Origin: Natronosalvus hydrolyticus
GTDB lineage: Archaea > Halobacteriota > Halobacteria > Halobacteriales > Natrialbaceae
NCBI GenBank assembly: GCA_025517525.1
Contig: JAOPJZ010000008.1
Coordinates: 62,001-126,000, forward strand
DNA length: 64,000 nucleotides
Reading direction: 5' to 3'
Under the pieces are notes generated by a model. It saw nothing but the letters and a program-made list of their open reading frames with translations, made no database searches and had not been told where the DNA came from. This document shows, piece after piece, positions 43,783-53,060 of this stretch. Numbering within the stretch: the stretch's first letter is position 1; each line of letters starts with the position of its first letter. A program made the position numbers and the translations under genes.

Positions 43783-45438
43783 GTGAACGTGTGGCGTGAA
43801 GATCATTTACACGGCGAATTATTTGCAGAAACACCTAAGCTGGGGATCGGGCTCACCTCAACCTGGCCAGAGATCAAGATCCAGAAACCGCTCACAGACG
43901 TCGAAAGAGATCAAAATCTCAACGCTAAATTCGTACTGGCGGGGAATCAAAGGCAACTGCTTAAAACCGGCCGTGTTAAAAATAGGTCCACTCGAAATGA
44001 GCGAATCCTGGAAAAGCGCGACCTACTTCCAGAACGATTCAGGCATCTCATCACAGATATTGCCTTACTGTCATTCAGATCTTATTTTTCCGAAGAAAAT
44101 TGGAAAGAGGGAATTGTTCAACGGCAAACTGACCGAAGGTCCTCCAACCTAGCAGAGCGGTTAGAGGAGGCAGACTCGATTGACGAAGTCTCTGATGTCG
44201 AAATCGAACCTCAACGCGAGTACTACTATACACCGTTTGAATCATCTGTTGACCTCTGGGAGAAACTTCTAAACATTCCACGAAGAACACAACACGTACG
44301 CGATGACGTGTTTTTTCACGGCCACGCTGTGAACTCGAAAGAGATCCAACTCGGCTTTGAGATCGGGAACACACTCCGCATTCTACGACCGGACGATTAC
44401 GACCCAGCGTTCAATGACTGGGATTCGAGTGATGAACTCACCGGAGAGGGTCTAATGTGGGGGTTTCTACTATCGTTTATTGGTCAGTCCCAGTCGGATC
44501 TCAATAAAGAACGACAGCAGCTAGACGACTTATTTGAAATATTCAGCCACCTTCACGTATTAAGGAATAAAGAATCACAGAGAATGCCAACAATGAGTGA
44601 GATAAAAGACTCGCAATACGACAAGGTCACCAAAGAAGCAGTCAAGGAAGCCGGATTCACACCTGATCCCATAATTCTGAGAGAGGTTGAACACCACCGC
44701 GGGAGACTGGAGCAATCAAAAAGAGTTGAAGGGATTGATACTCTTCCAGATTCCATTCGTAATCAAGATGACTCCCAGTTCGAGAATCAAGATGATACAA
44801 AACGCGAAATAAGTCCAGACCTCAAAAAGAAGATATCGAAACGTATCGTAAAAGAAATCAATGAAGTCACTCCTCTGAAAGAGGTAGATGCTCTCCGACA
44901 GGGAATCAAGTTAGATATAGAAGTTATTCAGAGCAGGAGCGTAATGGGGGTAGACTCTGCCCATCAAGTGTTGCAAGAGGTCTGGCGTTTGCAATACAAT
45001 GAAGGACCTGAAGAGGAAGAATCTGAAGAGGAGTCTAAAGATAGCAGCAAGACTGACAACACAGATGCTGAGAGGCCATTCAATGGGCTAATTGACGAGA
45101 CATATGATAGGAAAGAAAGATCAGATGTCACTTCAGAAGCTATTAGTCAGGGAATAGGATCATCTCCGTCAAATGTAACGGAAGTTCTAAACCAAGTTTC
45201 AGGTAAAGAAGGGTACGATCTCTGGACAAATGCACCCGTTATCAAAAAATTCAGCAGCGGTTCACGCGGGACAAAATGGGACTTAACGCCGTATGGATTA
45301 TTACTCTGCTATACCAGTTTTGACTGTGGTGGAGACACTGAGTGGATGTATCATTGTGCGATTGGTCCAGAAGAACTCTCAGTGTACGAACGGAAACTTG
45401 TGATGAATGCAATAGACCACCTGGGACTCAGTGGATGA
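43783..45438 (+). CDS. Unknown 551-residue protein of the recombinase module
   Basis: This long, hydrophilic, acidic protein starts at a GTG (NVWREDHLHGELFAETPK). It contains a Glu/Ser-rich linker (about residues 405-440) and a C-terminal region that looks like a winged helix (VTSEAISQGIGSSPSNVTEVL ... WDLTPYGLLLCYTSF). No enzymatic motif was found. It is divergent from the large recombinase with an 88-bp gap containing the inverted repeat CCTTGGTTGGCCTGG and a TTTATTAG box. It may be a replication or regulatory protein of the element. Confidence 0.65.
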   Translation: MNVWREDHLHGELFAETPKLGIGLTSTWPEIKIQKPLTDVERDQNLNAKFVLAGNQRQLLKTGRVKNRSTRNERILEKRDLLPERFRHLITDIALLSFRSYFSEENWKEGIVQRQTDRRSSNLAERLEEADSIDEVSDVEIEPQREYYYTPFESSVDLWEKLLNIPRRTQHVRDDVFFHGHAVNSKEIQLGFEIGNTLRILRPDDYDPAFNDWDSSDELTGEGLMWGFLLSFIGQSQSDLNKERQQLDDLFEIFSHLHVLRNKESQRMPTMSEIKDSQYDKVTKEAVKEAGFTPDPIILREVEHHRGRLEQSKRVEGIDTLPDSIRNQDDSQFENQDDTKREISPDLKKKISKRIVKEINEVTPLKEVDALRQGIKLDIEVIQSRSVMGVDSAHQVLQEVWRLQYNEGPEEEESEEESKDSSKTDNTDAERPFNGLIDETYDRKERSDVTSEAISQGIGSSPSNVTEVLNQVSGKEGYDLWTNAPVIKKFSSGSRGTKWDLTPYGLLLCYTSFDCGGDTEWMYHCAIGPEELSVYERKLVMNAIDHLGLSG

Positions 45439-45556
45439 GTGAATGTGAGATAGAAGTTCTGGAAGTAGGATTCTGGCCAGTGTTGATAACACAACCTCTT
45501 TCTTTTGTAAAATTATAAACTGTTGCGGTTCATCGGAGTGGATACGATACATCTGT

Positions 45557-45625
45557 AGCATGTCATAGAATCATTCACGTGCTTCTAATCTCATTTAGCG
45601 TGTCATATAAACGTTCACAGCCGAT
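45557..45625. repeat. Two successive solo left termini of the cassette TIR family
   Basis: AGCATGTCATAGAATCATTC starts at 45557 and AGCGTGTCATATAAACGTTC at 45597. Both match the left-end consensus AGCGTGTCATAGAA of cassettes A and B. No right partner was found downstream. The 45,439-45,923 stretch holds nothing else that looks coding; a minus-strand ORF at 45,626-45,853 has no support. Confidence 0.6.
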
Positions 45626-45923
45626 TTATCGCGGTGGACCGGAGTGGCGAAGTGTTGAAATAGAAAAGGTTAGACAAGACAGTGCAAGATACAGAGGGTG
45701 AATGCAGCACGACGGCTCCGTTTGTTTCATACCGAAAGCAGTGAAACATCCGCACACTACACGTGCGTAGTGAGCAATAGTCTCGCTAGAACAGCTACCT
45801 AAGAAAGAAGATTTCATCAGAGTCTTGTGAACGCAATCGCTGAACGACATCATTATCTATGTCCAATGCTTGGATACTGTGGGCGTTCCGAGCGTAATCA
45901 CCGCCCTGACGCCTCTATCCATC

Positions 45924-46142
45924 ATGGAAGCCAATCATCCCTCAACATCCTCCACTGGCGCATCGACCACATTCGAACACGAACTCAATGACCTGATCAT
46001 CTCAAGCTATGGCCGTGGGGCCGCCGTTGAAGATACGTGGGAGTTTCCCGGACCTGTTTCCGATGCCCCGAATTGGCGAGTCACGATCGAAAAAGTGCCG
46101 GCTGCTGAGCGGACATACGATCCATCACTGCTCGAAGAGTGA
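45924..46142 (+). CDS. Small haloarchaeal protein, unknown
   Basis: This protein of 72 residues contains FEHELNDLIISSYGRGAAVE and PNWRVTIEKVPAAE, a pattern I associate with a widespread small haloarchaeal family of unknown role that often lies near DUF7344/HalOD1 genes. The ATG at 45924 is preferred to a TTG at 45870. It is acidic with higher GC than the upstream DNA. Confidence 0.6.
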   Translation: MEANHPSTSSTGASTTFEHELNDLIISSYGRGAAVEDTWEFPGPVSDAPNWRVTIEKVPAAERTYDPSLLEE

Positions 46143-46332
46143 TCAGGAAACTGGATAGATAACCCAAGCCGATTGACAGCATCCACAGTATATTAGTTTT
46201 CTAGCACGTTAACCGAACAAAAAGATATATAAGGGTTCTTGATCCACGTGCTGGTAGACGTACTCTGCTGAAGTTGGCGCGCGATGACGTGTTGGATGGA
46301 ACGCCGTGTAGGTACAGTGCCAGCAGATAATC

Positions 46333-46689
46333 ATGATACCACTAACCGGAGACCCGAGCCACCCCGACGATGACCGCCGCGATATCACCCCAACGCAAGT
46401 GTTTAAGGCCTTTTCCCACGACCGCCGACAACACACAGTGGCATATCTAGCGCAAAAACCGGCGGCCATCTCGCTCGGCGATCTGGCCGATTACATCGCA
46501 ATCCAAGAAGGCGAGCTGACGAACGAACGGTACGAACGCGTTCTCACCGACTTGGCGCACTGTCATCTGCCGCACCTCCATGATGCGGGACTCGTTCGAT
46601 ACAGCACGGACGAGGAACGGGTGGAATTAGCGGTCGAGCGAAGGGTAGTTGCGCCGTATCTGGAACTCAGCGGTCACGCCTACGCATAG
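46333..46689 (+). CDS. DUF7344-type winged-helix regulator
   Basis: This protein of 118 residues reads VFKAFSHDRRQHTVAYLAQ, ISLGDLADYIAIQEGELT, RYERVLTDLAHCHLPHLHDAGLV, a clear DUF7344 winged helix. It lies upstream of the PiT-UspA pair on the same strand, with a 281-bp gap whose right end is AT-rich and promoter-like (GTTATAACTT at 46,911). It might regulate those genes. Confidence 0.78.
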   Translation: MIPLTGDPSHPDDDRRDITPTQVFKAFSHDRRQHTVAYLAQKPAAISLGDLADYIAIQEGELTNERYERVLTDLAHCHLPHLHDAGLVRYSTDEERVELAVERRVVAPYLELSGHAYA

Positions 46690-46970
46690 ACGACTGTCCA
46701 AGGGATTTCGCGAGACATTCCAGTTGGTGAGGACAGTAACGGTGCAAATTCGTTTACAATAACGCCTGTACTGAGCGTTTGGCTTTGTTGACATCCTTTT
46801 ATCTGACATTATTGTCAGAAACCATCTCCCCCAAGAACACATCTCAGTCGTTACAACACAGCCTAAATAAATACTCAACTGAAGGATAACTACAACGGTA
46901 GGTGGATGCTGTTATAACTTACCCATCTATTACGGTAGTTATTTTACTACAACATCCTTATTATCTACCA

Positions 46971-48146
46971 ATGGTAGAAACTTTACTCGCAATTGGTATT
47001 GTTGCGTCTATTTTTGTCGGGTTCAATATTGGTGGTTCATCTACCGGGATCGCGTGGGGGCCACCCGTCGGTGCAGGTATCGTCACAAAGACGACGGCGG
47101 CGGCGCTCATGACATTTTTCGTCTTTCTCGGTGGAATCACTGTCGGGCGGAACGTGATGGATACGTTGAGCGAGGGTATCATCACTATTGATCTCACGCT
47201 TTCAGCTGGCGTCGCCGTCCTTTTCTTCATTGGATTTGGCATCCTCATCGCCAATATCTTCGGTGTCCCCGTTCCAACGTCGATGACAACCGTCGGCGCG
47301 ATAGCCGGTCTTGGACTAGCGACAGACACACTCAATTATGAGACGATTGCTGAGATCATCTCGTGGTGGATCGTCACGCCGATTATTGGATTTTGGATTG
47401 GCGGCGTTATTGGACGATACATCTACCCAGAAGTCAACCGACGGGTTGAGATTAAGAAATCAGATGGCCCGTTACTGACTCTCGACCGAAGAGGAACGCT
47501 TCCCAAACCAACGTTTGGCCCAAACACCACGTGGACAGAACTCACTACCACAGGAGTTGTGCTCATTACCGCCTGTTACATGGCGTTCAGCGCTGGGGCA
47601 AGCAATGTCCCAAACGCCGCCGCTCCACTGGTTGGTGCAGGCGGACTCCCCGAAGATAGAGCGATCATCATCGCTACGCTTGCGATTGGACTCGGTGGGT
47701 TTACCATTGCACGCCGAACGATGGAATCTGTCGGGGGTGAACTCAGTGATATCCCGCTGCTCGCAGCCCTCTTCGTCATGCTCACTGCATCAACAATCAC
47801 AACGCTTCTCTCGTGGATTGGCATACCAATCAGCCTCGTGATGGCGACAGTGATGACTATCGTCGGCATCGGGTGGGGCCGTGCGACTCGACCGATTGGC
47901 TTCCGTGACGCCGTTAGCCGCGAGACGGAAGACCACGAGATCATCCCCGGTGCAATCACCGCCGACAATATGGAGGGGAAACCAGCCGCACCGATTGGGG
48001 AAGAAGAACCAAAAGAGGTACTCAACGCAGGTGACCTTTTCAATCCTCGGGCGATAATGAAATATGTCTCAATGTGGATTATCGGCCCGTCCGTATCTAC
48101 GCTCTTAGCCTACGGGTTCTTCATCCTTCTCCCGGGAGTTGCCTGA
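46971..48146 (+). CDS. PiT-family inorganic phosphate permease
   Basis: This membrane protein of 391 residues has about ten hydrophobic segments. The two PiT signature regions are FVGFNIGGSSTGIAWGPPVG (residues about 16-35) and FSAGASNVPNAAAPLVGAGG (about 206-225), the latter near-canonical. Its residues about 335-360 form a hydrophilic loop. ATG 46971 gives the first membrane helix. A UspA gene follows within 40 bp, a common haloarchaeal transporter-USP pairing. It is a different subgroup from the permease at 5,143. Confidence 0.88.
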   Translation: MVETLLAIGIVASIFVGFNIGGSSTGIAWGPPVGAGIVTKTTAAALMTFFVFLGGITVGRNVMDTLSEGIITIDLTLSAGVAVLFFIGFGILIANIFGVPVPTSMTTVGAIAGLGLATDTLNYETIAEIISWWIVTPIIGFWIGGVIGRYIYPEVNRRVEIKKSDGPLLTLDRRGTLPKPTFGPNTTWTELTTTGVVLITACYMAFSAGASNVPNAAAPLVGAGGLPEDRAIIIATLAIGLGGFTIARRTMESVGGELSDIPLLAALFVMLTASTITTLLSWIGIPISLVMATVMTIVGIGWGRATRPIGFRDAVSRETEDHEIIPGAITADNMEGKPAAPIGEEEPKEVLNAGDLFNPRAIMKYVSMWIIGPSVSTLLAYGFFILLPGVA

Positions 48147-48184
48147 CGATGGGACTTAGGTAGTTGGATGACATCTCTTGGGAT

Positions 48185-48613
48185 ATGATCTCACGAATTC
48201 TCGTTCCGATGGACGACTCCGAACACGCCGCTGAGGCTCTCGAATACGCGCTTGAGAACTATCCTGAAGCGAACATTACCGTCTTACACGTCGTCGGTGT
48301 CCCGTCAATGATGATGGGGGAAGCGACGGGCCTCGCTCTCGAAGAAGACATTAGCGAGGCTGCCGACGAATATGCCGAGCCAGCTTTCGAACGCGCCCGC
48401 GAGATAGCTGACAAGCGTGATCGGGAGATCAACACCATCGTTGGTATCGGCCACCCTGCCCGGAATATTCTCGACCGAGCTGAGAACTACGATACAATTG
48501 TGCTCGGTGCTCACGGCGCAGATTGGACTCGTACAGTCCGTCGGTTTCTTGTTGGCAACGTCACCGAGACGGTGTCTAAACGGGCATCAATTCCAGTAAT
48601 CATTGTCCGCTAA
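48185..48613 (+). CDS. Universal stress protein (UspA family)
   Basis: This protein of 142 residues starts ISRILVPMDDSEHAAEALEYAL and ends with YDTIVLGAHGADWTRTVRRFLVGNVTE split at VLGAHGADWTRTVRRFLVG, followed by VSKRASIPVIIVR. That matches the USP ATP-binding G-x2-G-x9-G pattern reasonably. It follows the phosphate permease by 38 bp and is probably co-transcribed with it. Role: stress- or nucleotide-responsive partner of the transporter. Confidence 0.88.
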   Translation: MISRILVPMDDSEHAAEALEYALENYPEANITVLHVVGVPSMMMGEATGLALEEDISEAADEYAEPAFERAREIADKRDREINTIVGIGHPARNILDRAENYDTIVLGAHGADWTRTVRRFLVGNVTETVSKRASIPVIIVR

Positions 48614-48989
48614 TCAACGCGTGCCAGCTATCAACGATATGCTGATGAAGCGTGTGTCGTTGTTTCGAGAACTTCGAGGAGTATCGGGCTACAGCACGTT
48701 TTGCTAACTGAAAGACATTCTCGACAAACTGGAACAACGTGACTTCGGGAGAGTCTGCATTCGGTCACACTACCGGCTGAACCTGTAACTCACTAAGGAT
48801 TTCAACACCTATGAGAATCCTGCGACTGACCAAACCACGGATCGTCTAATAGCTGTTTCGTCGTCGATGGTGTTCGGCACGTGTTGGTGACCTAGAATCG
48901 CACAACTTCGCTACAATTGAGTGGAAACAGCCCTCAGGCGGAGGCTATCTTGAAAGCGAGAGCAGTTGCTAACAGTGGGCGAATGCCCT
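48614..48989. other. Gene-free stretch before the IS110 element
   Basis: No ORF with coding character was seen. Fragments such as TTCGAGAACTTCGAGGAGT suggest an old, unrecognisable remnant. The right boundary merges into the 3' non-coding end of the IS110 element. Confidence 0.4.
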
Positions 48990-49020
48990 GCTGAGTGGCA
49001 CCGCGATGGTGCCACTCAGC
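48990..49020. terminator. 13-bp perfect hairpin 3' of the IS110 transposase
   Basis: GCTGAGTGGCACC (48990-49002) and GGTGCCACTCAGC (49008-49020) are perfect complements around GCGAT. The hairpin sits 3 bp beyond the transposase stop. It may terminate transcription or be a subterminal recognition structure of the element. Confidence 0.55.
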
Positions 49021-49022
49021 GA

Positions 49023-50021
49023 CTATGCTGTTGGCGGATCGTAGACTTCCTCACGGCTGAGCATGTGAAACATTGCAACGAGCATTTTCCGAGCTGTTGC
49101 AACGATTGCGATATTGTGATTCTTCCGCTGTTTCAGGCGGTTGTAGAACTGTCCTAGGTAGTCGTCGAACCGTACAGCCACGTTGGCACACTGAACGAGG
49201 GCCCAGCGCAACGGCGCTGAGCCCTCTTTCGAGATTCCACCACGCACCTCTTTGTCGCCAGATTGCCGAATAGACGGATCAAGCCCGGCGTAGCTGATCA
49301 CTTTCTTTGCACTGCTAAACCGGTCGATCTCACCAAGTTCAGATGTGATCAGCAGTGACGTGAAATAACTCACGCCAGGGATAGTCATGAGCAGCTGCGC
49401 GTCGTGACGCGCAGCAGCGGTGTCTTCGATACGCTTGTCAAGCTTCTTGATTTGTTCGTTTAGCGTATCAATCACCGCAAGATGAGCCTCAAGAACCGCT
49501 CGATCGACCTCAGAGAGCGTGAGTTCCGCGAGGAACTCACGCCCGGTTGGGCCGAATAGTTCGCGGCTGTATTGGTTACCAGTTCGCTTGAGAACTGCTT
49601 GGACACGGTTTTTCTCCCGAGTTCGGTCTTCGACGAGTGCCTTGCGTGCGCGAACGAGGTCACGTCGTTCGCGCACGTCCTTGGGTGGAACGTAGCTTTT
49701 AGCGACGAGATTTGCACGCAGAAGATGCGCAAGCATCTTCGCGTCAACGCGATCGGTTTTGACCTTCGCATCGGCGATCACACGTGTTTTACTCGGGTTG
49801 ACGAGCGTAACGTCCATGTGCTCGTCAAGCGTTTCGTAGATCGGGCGGTAGTGCCCGGTTGCTTCGATGGCAACCGCCGACCCGGCATACTCGCGCGCGA
49901 ACTCTTCGAGTTCGGCGCGCTCGGTGCCATGAGAAAGGCGGAATTCATCGACAAGACTGCCGTCCTGACGCATGACCGCTACCTGTGAGTAGCGGTCATG
50001 CGTATCCATTCCAATGTACAT
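49023..50021 (-). CDS. IS110-family transposase (DEDD recombinase), intact
   Basis: This protein has 332 residues. The N-terminal RuvC-like DEDD domain shows MYIGMDTHDRYSQVAV (first Asp), VAIEATGHYRPIYETL (Glu) and DAKVKTDRVDAKMLAHLL (two Asp). A coiled linker leads to the C-terminal transposase_20 domain with MTIPGVSYFTSLLITSELG and AGLDPSIRQSGDKEVRGGISKEGS containing the catalytic serine region. No frameshift or stop was found, so the element may be active. IS110 enzymes are guided by an RNA from the element's non-coding end; see 50,022-50,200. Confidence 0.9.
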   Translation of the reverse strand: MYIGMDTHDRYSQVAVMRQDGSLVDEFRLSHGTERAELEEFAREYAGSAVAIEATGHYRPIYETLDEHMDVTLVNPSKTRVIADAKVKTDRVDAKMLAHLLRANLVAKSYVPPKDVRERRDLVRARKALVEDRTREKNRVQAVLKRTGNQYSRELFGPTGREFLAELTLSEVDRAVLEAHLAVIDTLNEQIKKLDKRIEDTAAARHDAQLLMTIPGVSYFTSLLITSELGEIDRFSSAKKVISYAGLDPSIRQSGDKEVRGGISKEGSAPLRWALVQCANVAVRFDDYLGQFYNRLKQRKNHNIAIVATARKMLVAMFHMLSREEVYDPPTA

Positions 50022-50200
50022 GGTTTGATGTCTCCGGGGTCGGGTGAACGATCCGAATAGACACCTATACGGGCTGTTTGCCCAATCCTTCGGATTCTTG
50101 CAAGGGACCAGTCAGAGCCTCGTGTTCTTGGACACATGTTGAAAGACGGTCTCCTTCAACCCCTGCGCATTCGTTCACCGACTAGGGGCTTAAACAGGAT
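50022..50200 (-). ncRNA. Candidate IS110 bridge-type RNA in the 5' non-coding end
   Basis: The region directly upstream of the transposase has no ORF but several pairings. GGTGAACGA (50043-50051) with TCGTTCACC (50171-50179) closes the whole segment. Inside are GGGC-TGTTT-GCCC, AATCC-TTC-GGATT (about 50,087-50,099) and TTGAA...TTCAA with AGAC/GTCT. Compact multi-hairpin RNA here is what bridge/seek RNAs of the IS110 family look like. Boundaries and strand are inferred from family biology, not shown. Confidence 0.4.
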
Positions 50201-50295
50201 TCTCATAAAGTCAGAGCCTAGTAAATGGGTCTGAAGGCTAGTTACAGAATGAGATCAGTAGGGAAGTTGTATCAACAGTCTCATGCCAAACAGCG

Positions 50296-50856
50296 TTATC
50301 TTATATTAAGATGGTCGGTTCCTGCACCCCGTATGACCATATCTGAGCTTTTTTCAAGAATCTCTTCTTTGCCGTTCCTGTATTCAACTTTAAATTTCCC
50401 AAACCCTTCGCTCACATCCCTAATGTATTTCACATTTCTTAATTTATTACCATCTTCTGTCTCCATTGATAAATCTATATTTTCATATTTATGGGACAAT
50501 GGAACCATCAAACATTCACCAGATACAGCAGTTATTAACGAATTATCATAAATCTCTTCCTCTCGGTTGATATATTGCACGTAGACATCACCCATTTGAT
50601 TAGAAATTAACGCTGTAACGCCTCCACAGTGTCTCTTTTCATTATTTTCATCAATAATTTCAGCCTGCATACCAAGCCCATCATACCTCATGAATTTTTC
50701 AACGTCTTCCATTAACAATTTTTCCAACTCGTTAGGTTCCTCAATAAGAGAATCTATCAAGTCGGTCTCCCGATATACAAATACCAACACGGATAGACTG
50801 ACAGCTGTAATTAGGGCGACGGACCCTATTGTTTCGATAAAATCATATGATGTCAA
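50296..50856 (-). CDS. Membrane-anchored protein paired with an HNH protein, unknown
   Basis: This protein of 186 residues has one N-terminal membrane helix (FIETIGSVALITAVSLSVLV), then a soluble domain with strands such as GDVYVQYINREEEIYDNSLI. It has low acidity and AT-rich codons, unlike the core. Its start overlaps the HNH gene's stop by 4 bp, so the two are translationally coupled. No known domain was recognised. A two-gene membrane/HNH unit is reminiscent of small defence modules. Confidence 0.6.
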   Translation of the reverse strand: MTSYDFIETIGSVALITAVSLSVLVFVYRETDLIDSLIEEPNELEKLLMEDVEKFMRYDGLGMQAEIIDENNEKRHCGGVTALISNQMGDVYVQYINREEEIYDNSLITAVSGECLMVPLSHKYENIDLSMETEDGNKLRNVKYIRDVSEGFGKFKVEYRNGKEEILEKSSDMVIRGAGTDHLNIR

Positions 50857-51200
50857 AATGCAATAGGCGCACCGATAATAATCCCTACTAGCGTTGCCGC
50901 GATAGCCAATGCAGTACCCTCCCCCTCTTTCAATTCTCCTTTGCCCTCATTAGAACCCGCTGTCGGTGCTGATAAATTTTCGTTATGTATTGCATTGTGA
51001 CAATCTTTACATAAAGTTTTCAGATTTGTCTTTTTATGTGAGCCACCATCGCTGATAGGAACAATATGATGAGCATGGAGTTCTGTGTTTCCTCTTGGTC
51101 CACCTTTGACCCCACAGTTCTGGCACGTGTAATCATCCCTTTTATAAACATTTCTTCTGCGTGAATCCCAATCGGGTGGATATCTACTAGCCACGATCAT
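50853..51200 (-). CDS. HNH endonuclease with C-terminal membrane helix
   Basis: This protein has 115 residues. The HNH motif is complete: YKRDDYTCQNCG (zinc pair 1), ELHAHHIVPISDGGSHKKTN (catalytic HH) and LCKDCHNAIHN (zinc pair 2 and last His). A short linker leads to a hydrophobic end (ALAIAATLVGIIIGAPIAF) that would anchor it in the membrane, which is uncommon for HNH enzymes. The ATG at 51200 starts just before the conserved region. The 51,201-51,559 stretch upstream has no gene. Confidence 0.75.
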   Translation of the reverse strand: MIVASRYPPDWDSRRRNVYKRDDYTCQNCGVKGGPRGNTELHAHHIVPISDGGSHKKTNLKTLCKDCHNAIHNENLSAPTAGSNEGKGELKEGEGTALAIAATLVGIIIGAPIAF

Positions 51201-51559
51201 TACTAAGATGTGAACATGATTAGTATACCGATTGATCATACAGATAATAGTTTCAATAAATATCTCCCAACTTCATAGCTTACTGTCCACAGAATAGTAC
51301 ACAAACAAGAGCCAGGAACATTTGGCATATATTTTGATTATTGAGAACAGCTGCTTGGGGTGCAATAGTTATGTGTGTTTATTGTACTAATCGTTTGTCG
51401 GTAGTCGTGTGGAGGATTTAAAAACTATCCGATGACACCCTCGGTGAACAAAGATGATGTGAAGAACTGAATGCTGAACTACTAGTAGTTCTCTGGTGTG
51501 GCCCGACAACCGAGACGCTACTATAGTAACCGTTAGAACTTTTTTCTCAGACAGTATTA

Positions 51560-52567
51560 GTGGATGTAGTGGATCATCTCGACGAGATCTCTGTCGAGGA
51601 GTTGCAAGATGCCCTTGACAATGTGGAGGGAAAGAAGCCGACACAACGGCTATTAGCAGCAATAGCGTACAAAAATGGTCTTACGCAGACTGAACTAGCC
51701 GAGTGGTACGGCGTTCAGCGACGAACAATCTATAGCTGGCTCATGCGACTCGACACCGACGAGTCGCTTGAGCATGCTGTTAGTGATGCTCAGCGATCTG
51801 GGAGAAATCGGAAGCTCTCAGGAAAAGATCAAAAAGAGTTCGAGGAAACAGTCCACGAATCTCCCGATGAAGTTGGCTTTGAAGCCCCGGCGTGGACGCC
51901 GGCGTTCGTCCAGCAGTATCTCGACGAGACGTACGGTGTCGAGTACTCAATCCCGAGTTGTCGGCGATTGCTCAAAGAAGCGGGATTGAGCTACCAAAAG
52001 CCACGCCGTACAGCCGCCGAATCTGAAGCTGAGGAACAAGAAACATTCCGCGAGGAACTCAAAAAAAGCGGCGGTGGATGGATGCCACAGTAGTTTGTAT
52101 CGATCAAACCAAGAAATCTGTCCAAGTTGAGCCGCGTGCCGCGTGGTTTCCGCGCGGGACGCGGCCAACCGTCGAATTCTCTGGCCAACGCGACTGGACA
52201 TGTCTGTTGGGCGTGATCACCGAGGACGGTGATCGCATTTTCTCTCGTTTCGAAGAGTACGTGACCACCGAATACGCAAACATTTCATTTTAGTATTATT
52301 CAAATATCTTGATGATGGTTTGATTGTTGTCCTCAACAGAGCGACGTACTTTCGGACGTTGGCCGTCACGGACGTGGCGGCCCGTGACGACTTCGCCTAC
52401 GTCACGGTACCAGCGTTAACCTGAACTCAATCCAGTTAAAAAGTGCTGGAGAAAGCTTGAATCAGCTCTCAGCAACCGGTTCTTCGGTTCGCTTGCTAAG
52501 CTGACAACAGCAACCGATACCGCTCTTGATCAACTTCCCTATCCCAAAGTGGGAAATTGTTTCTAAC
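51560..52567 (+). pseudogene. IS630-family transposase, broken into three frames
   Basis: The first frame from a GTG reads HLDEISVEELQDALDNVEG and RTIYSWLMRLDTDESLEHA (HTH). After a frame change at about 52,080 comes VVCIDQTKKSVQVEPRAAWF (first Asp of the DDE domain) and WTCLLGVITEDGDRIFSRF. A third frame gives TYFRTLAVTDVAARDDFAYV, and the end reads LSNRFFGSLAKLTTATDTAL and PKVGNCF. All parts are in correct order, so it is one element inactivated by frameshifts near 52,080, 52,290 and 52,420. Confidence 0.7.
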
Positions 52568-52569
52568 GT

Positions 52570-53060
52570 CTACTATTAGAGTCTTGCCGACGCTGAGGAA
52601 ATTTTTCCGAGCGTCTGGGCACGGCGCTCGACAAGGACGGTTCTCCAACCGAAGAAGACGAGACTATCGTGTTGGTTTTCTTTCAGTGAGGAGTGGCCAC
52701 AACCTTCCGAGAACTCCCAGCGAATATGGTCGTATGACCGCAACGGTCATATAGATCATCCGTTAGTAACAGTTCCGTGGCGGTCGATCGGCTTCTAAGC
52801 GCTGACTGGGAAGAGCGTACTCACGTACAAAGAGCGGTTGTTCAAGGAAGCGATTGTCGAGGCACTCGAAGAGATCTGCGAGCAGAATCCCGTGGGACCG
52901 GATTCTGATCCTGGCCGACAACTACGGCTCTCATCACGCGAAACTCACTCAACAACGGGCCGACGAACTCGACACCGAGTTCTTCTTCATCCCTCCATAC
53001 TCGCTGGCATTGAACACGATCGAACCGCTGTAGAAAGACGTCAACACGGTCCTGTTTTGA
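52570..53060 (+). pseudogene. Second, unrelated IS630-type transposase remnant (C-terminal half)
   Basis: In alternating frames the plus strand reads SGHNLPRTPSEYGRMT / NSQRIWSYDRNGHIDHP, ALEEICEQNPVG, ADNYGSHHAKLTQQRADELD and FFFIPPYSLALNTIEPL. This is the DDE half of the IS630 subtype also seen nearly whole at 62,437. It is cut at about 53,060 by the neighbouring IS4 remnant. Confidence 0.6.

Noticed and set aside
45626..45853. Minus-strand ORF beside the solo termini
   Set aside because: Cys/Ser-rich translation with no family resemblance, no promoter, and located in repeat debris.
49971..50000. 12-bp perfect hairpin (CATGACCGCTAC / GTAGCGGTCATG)
   Set aside because: It lies inside the IS110 transposase coding sequence; it may be incidental, so it was not called a separate element.
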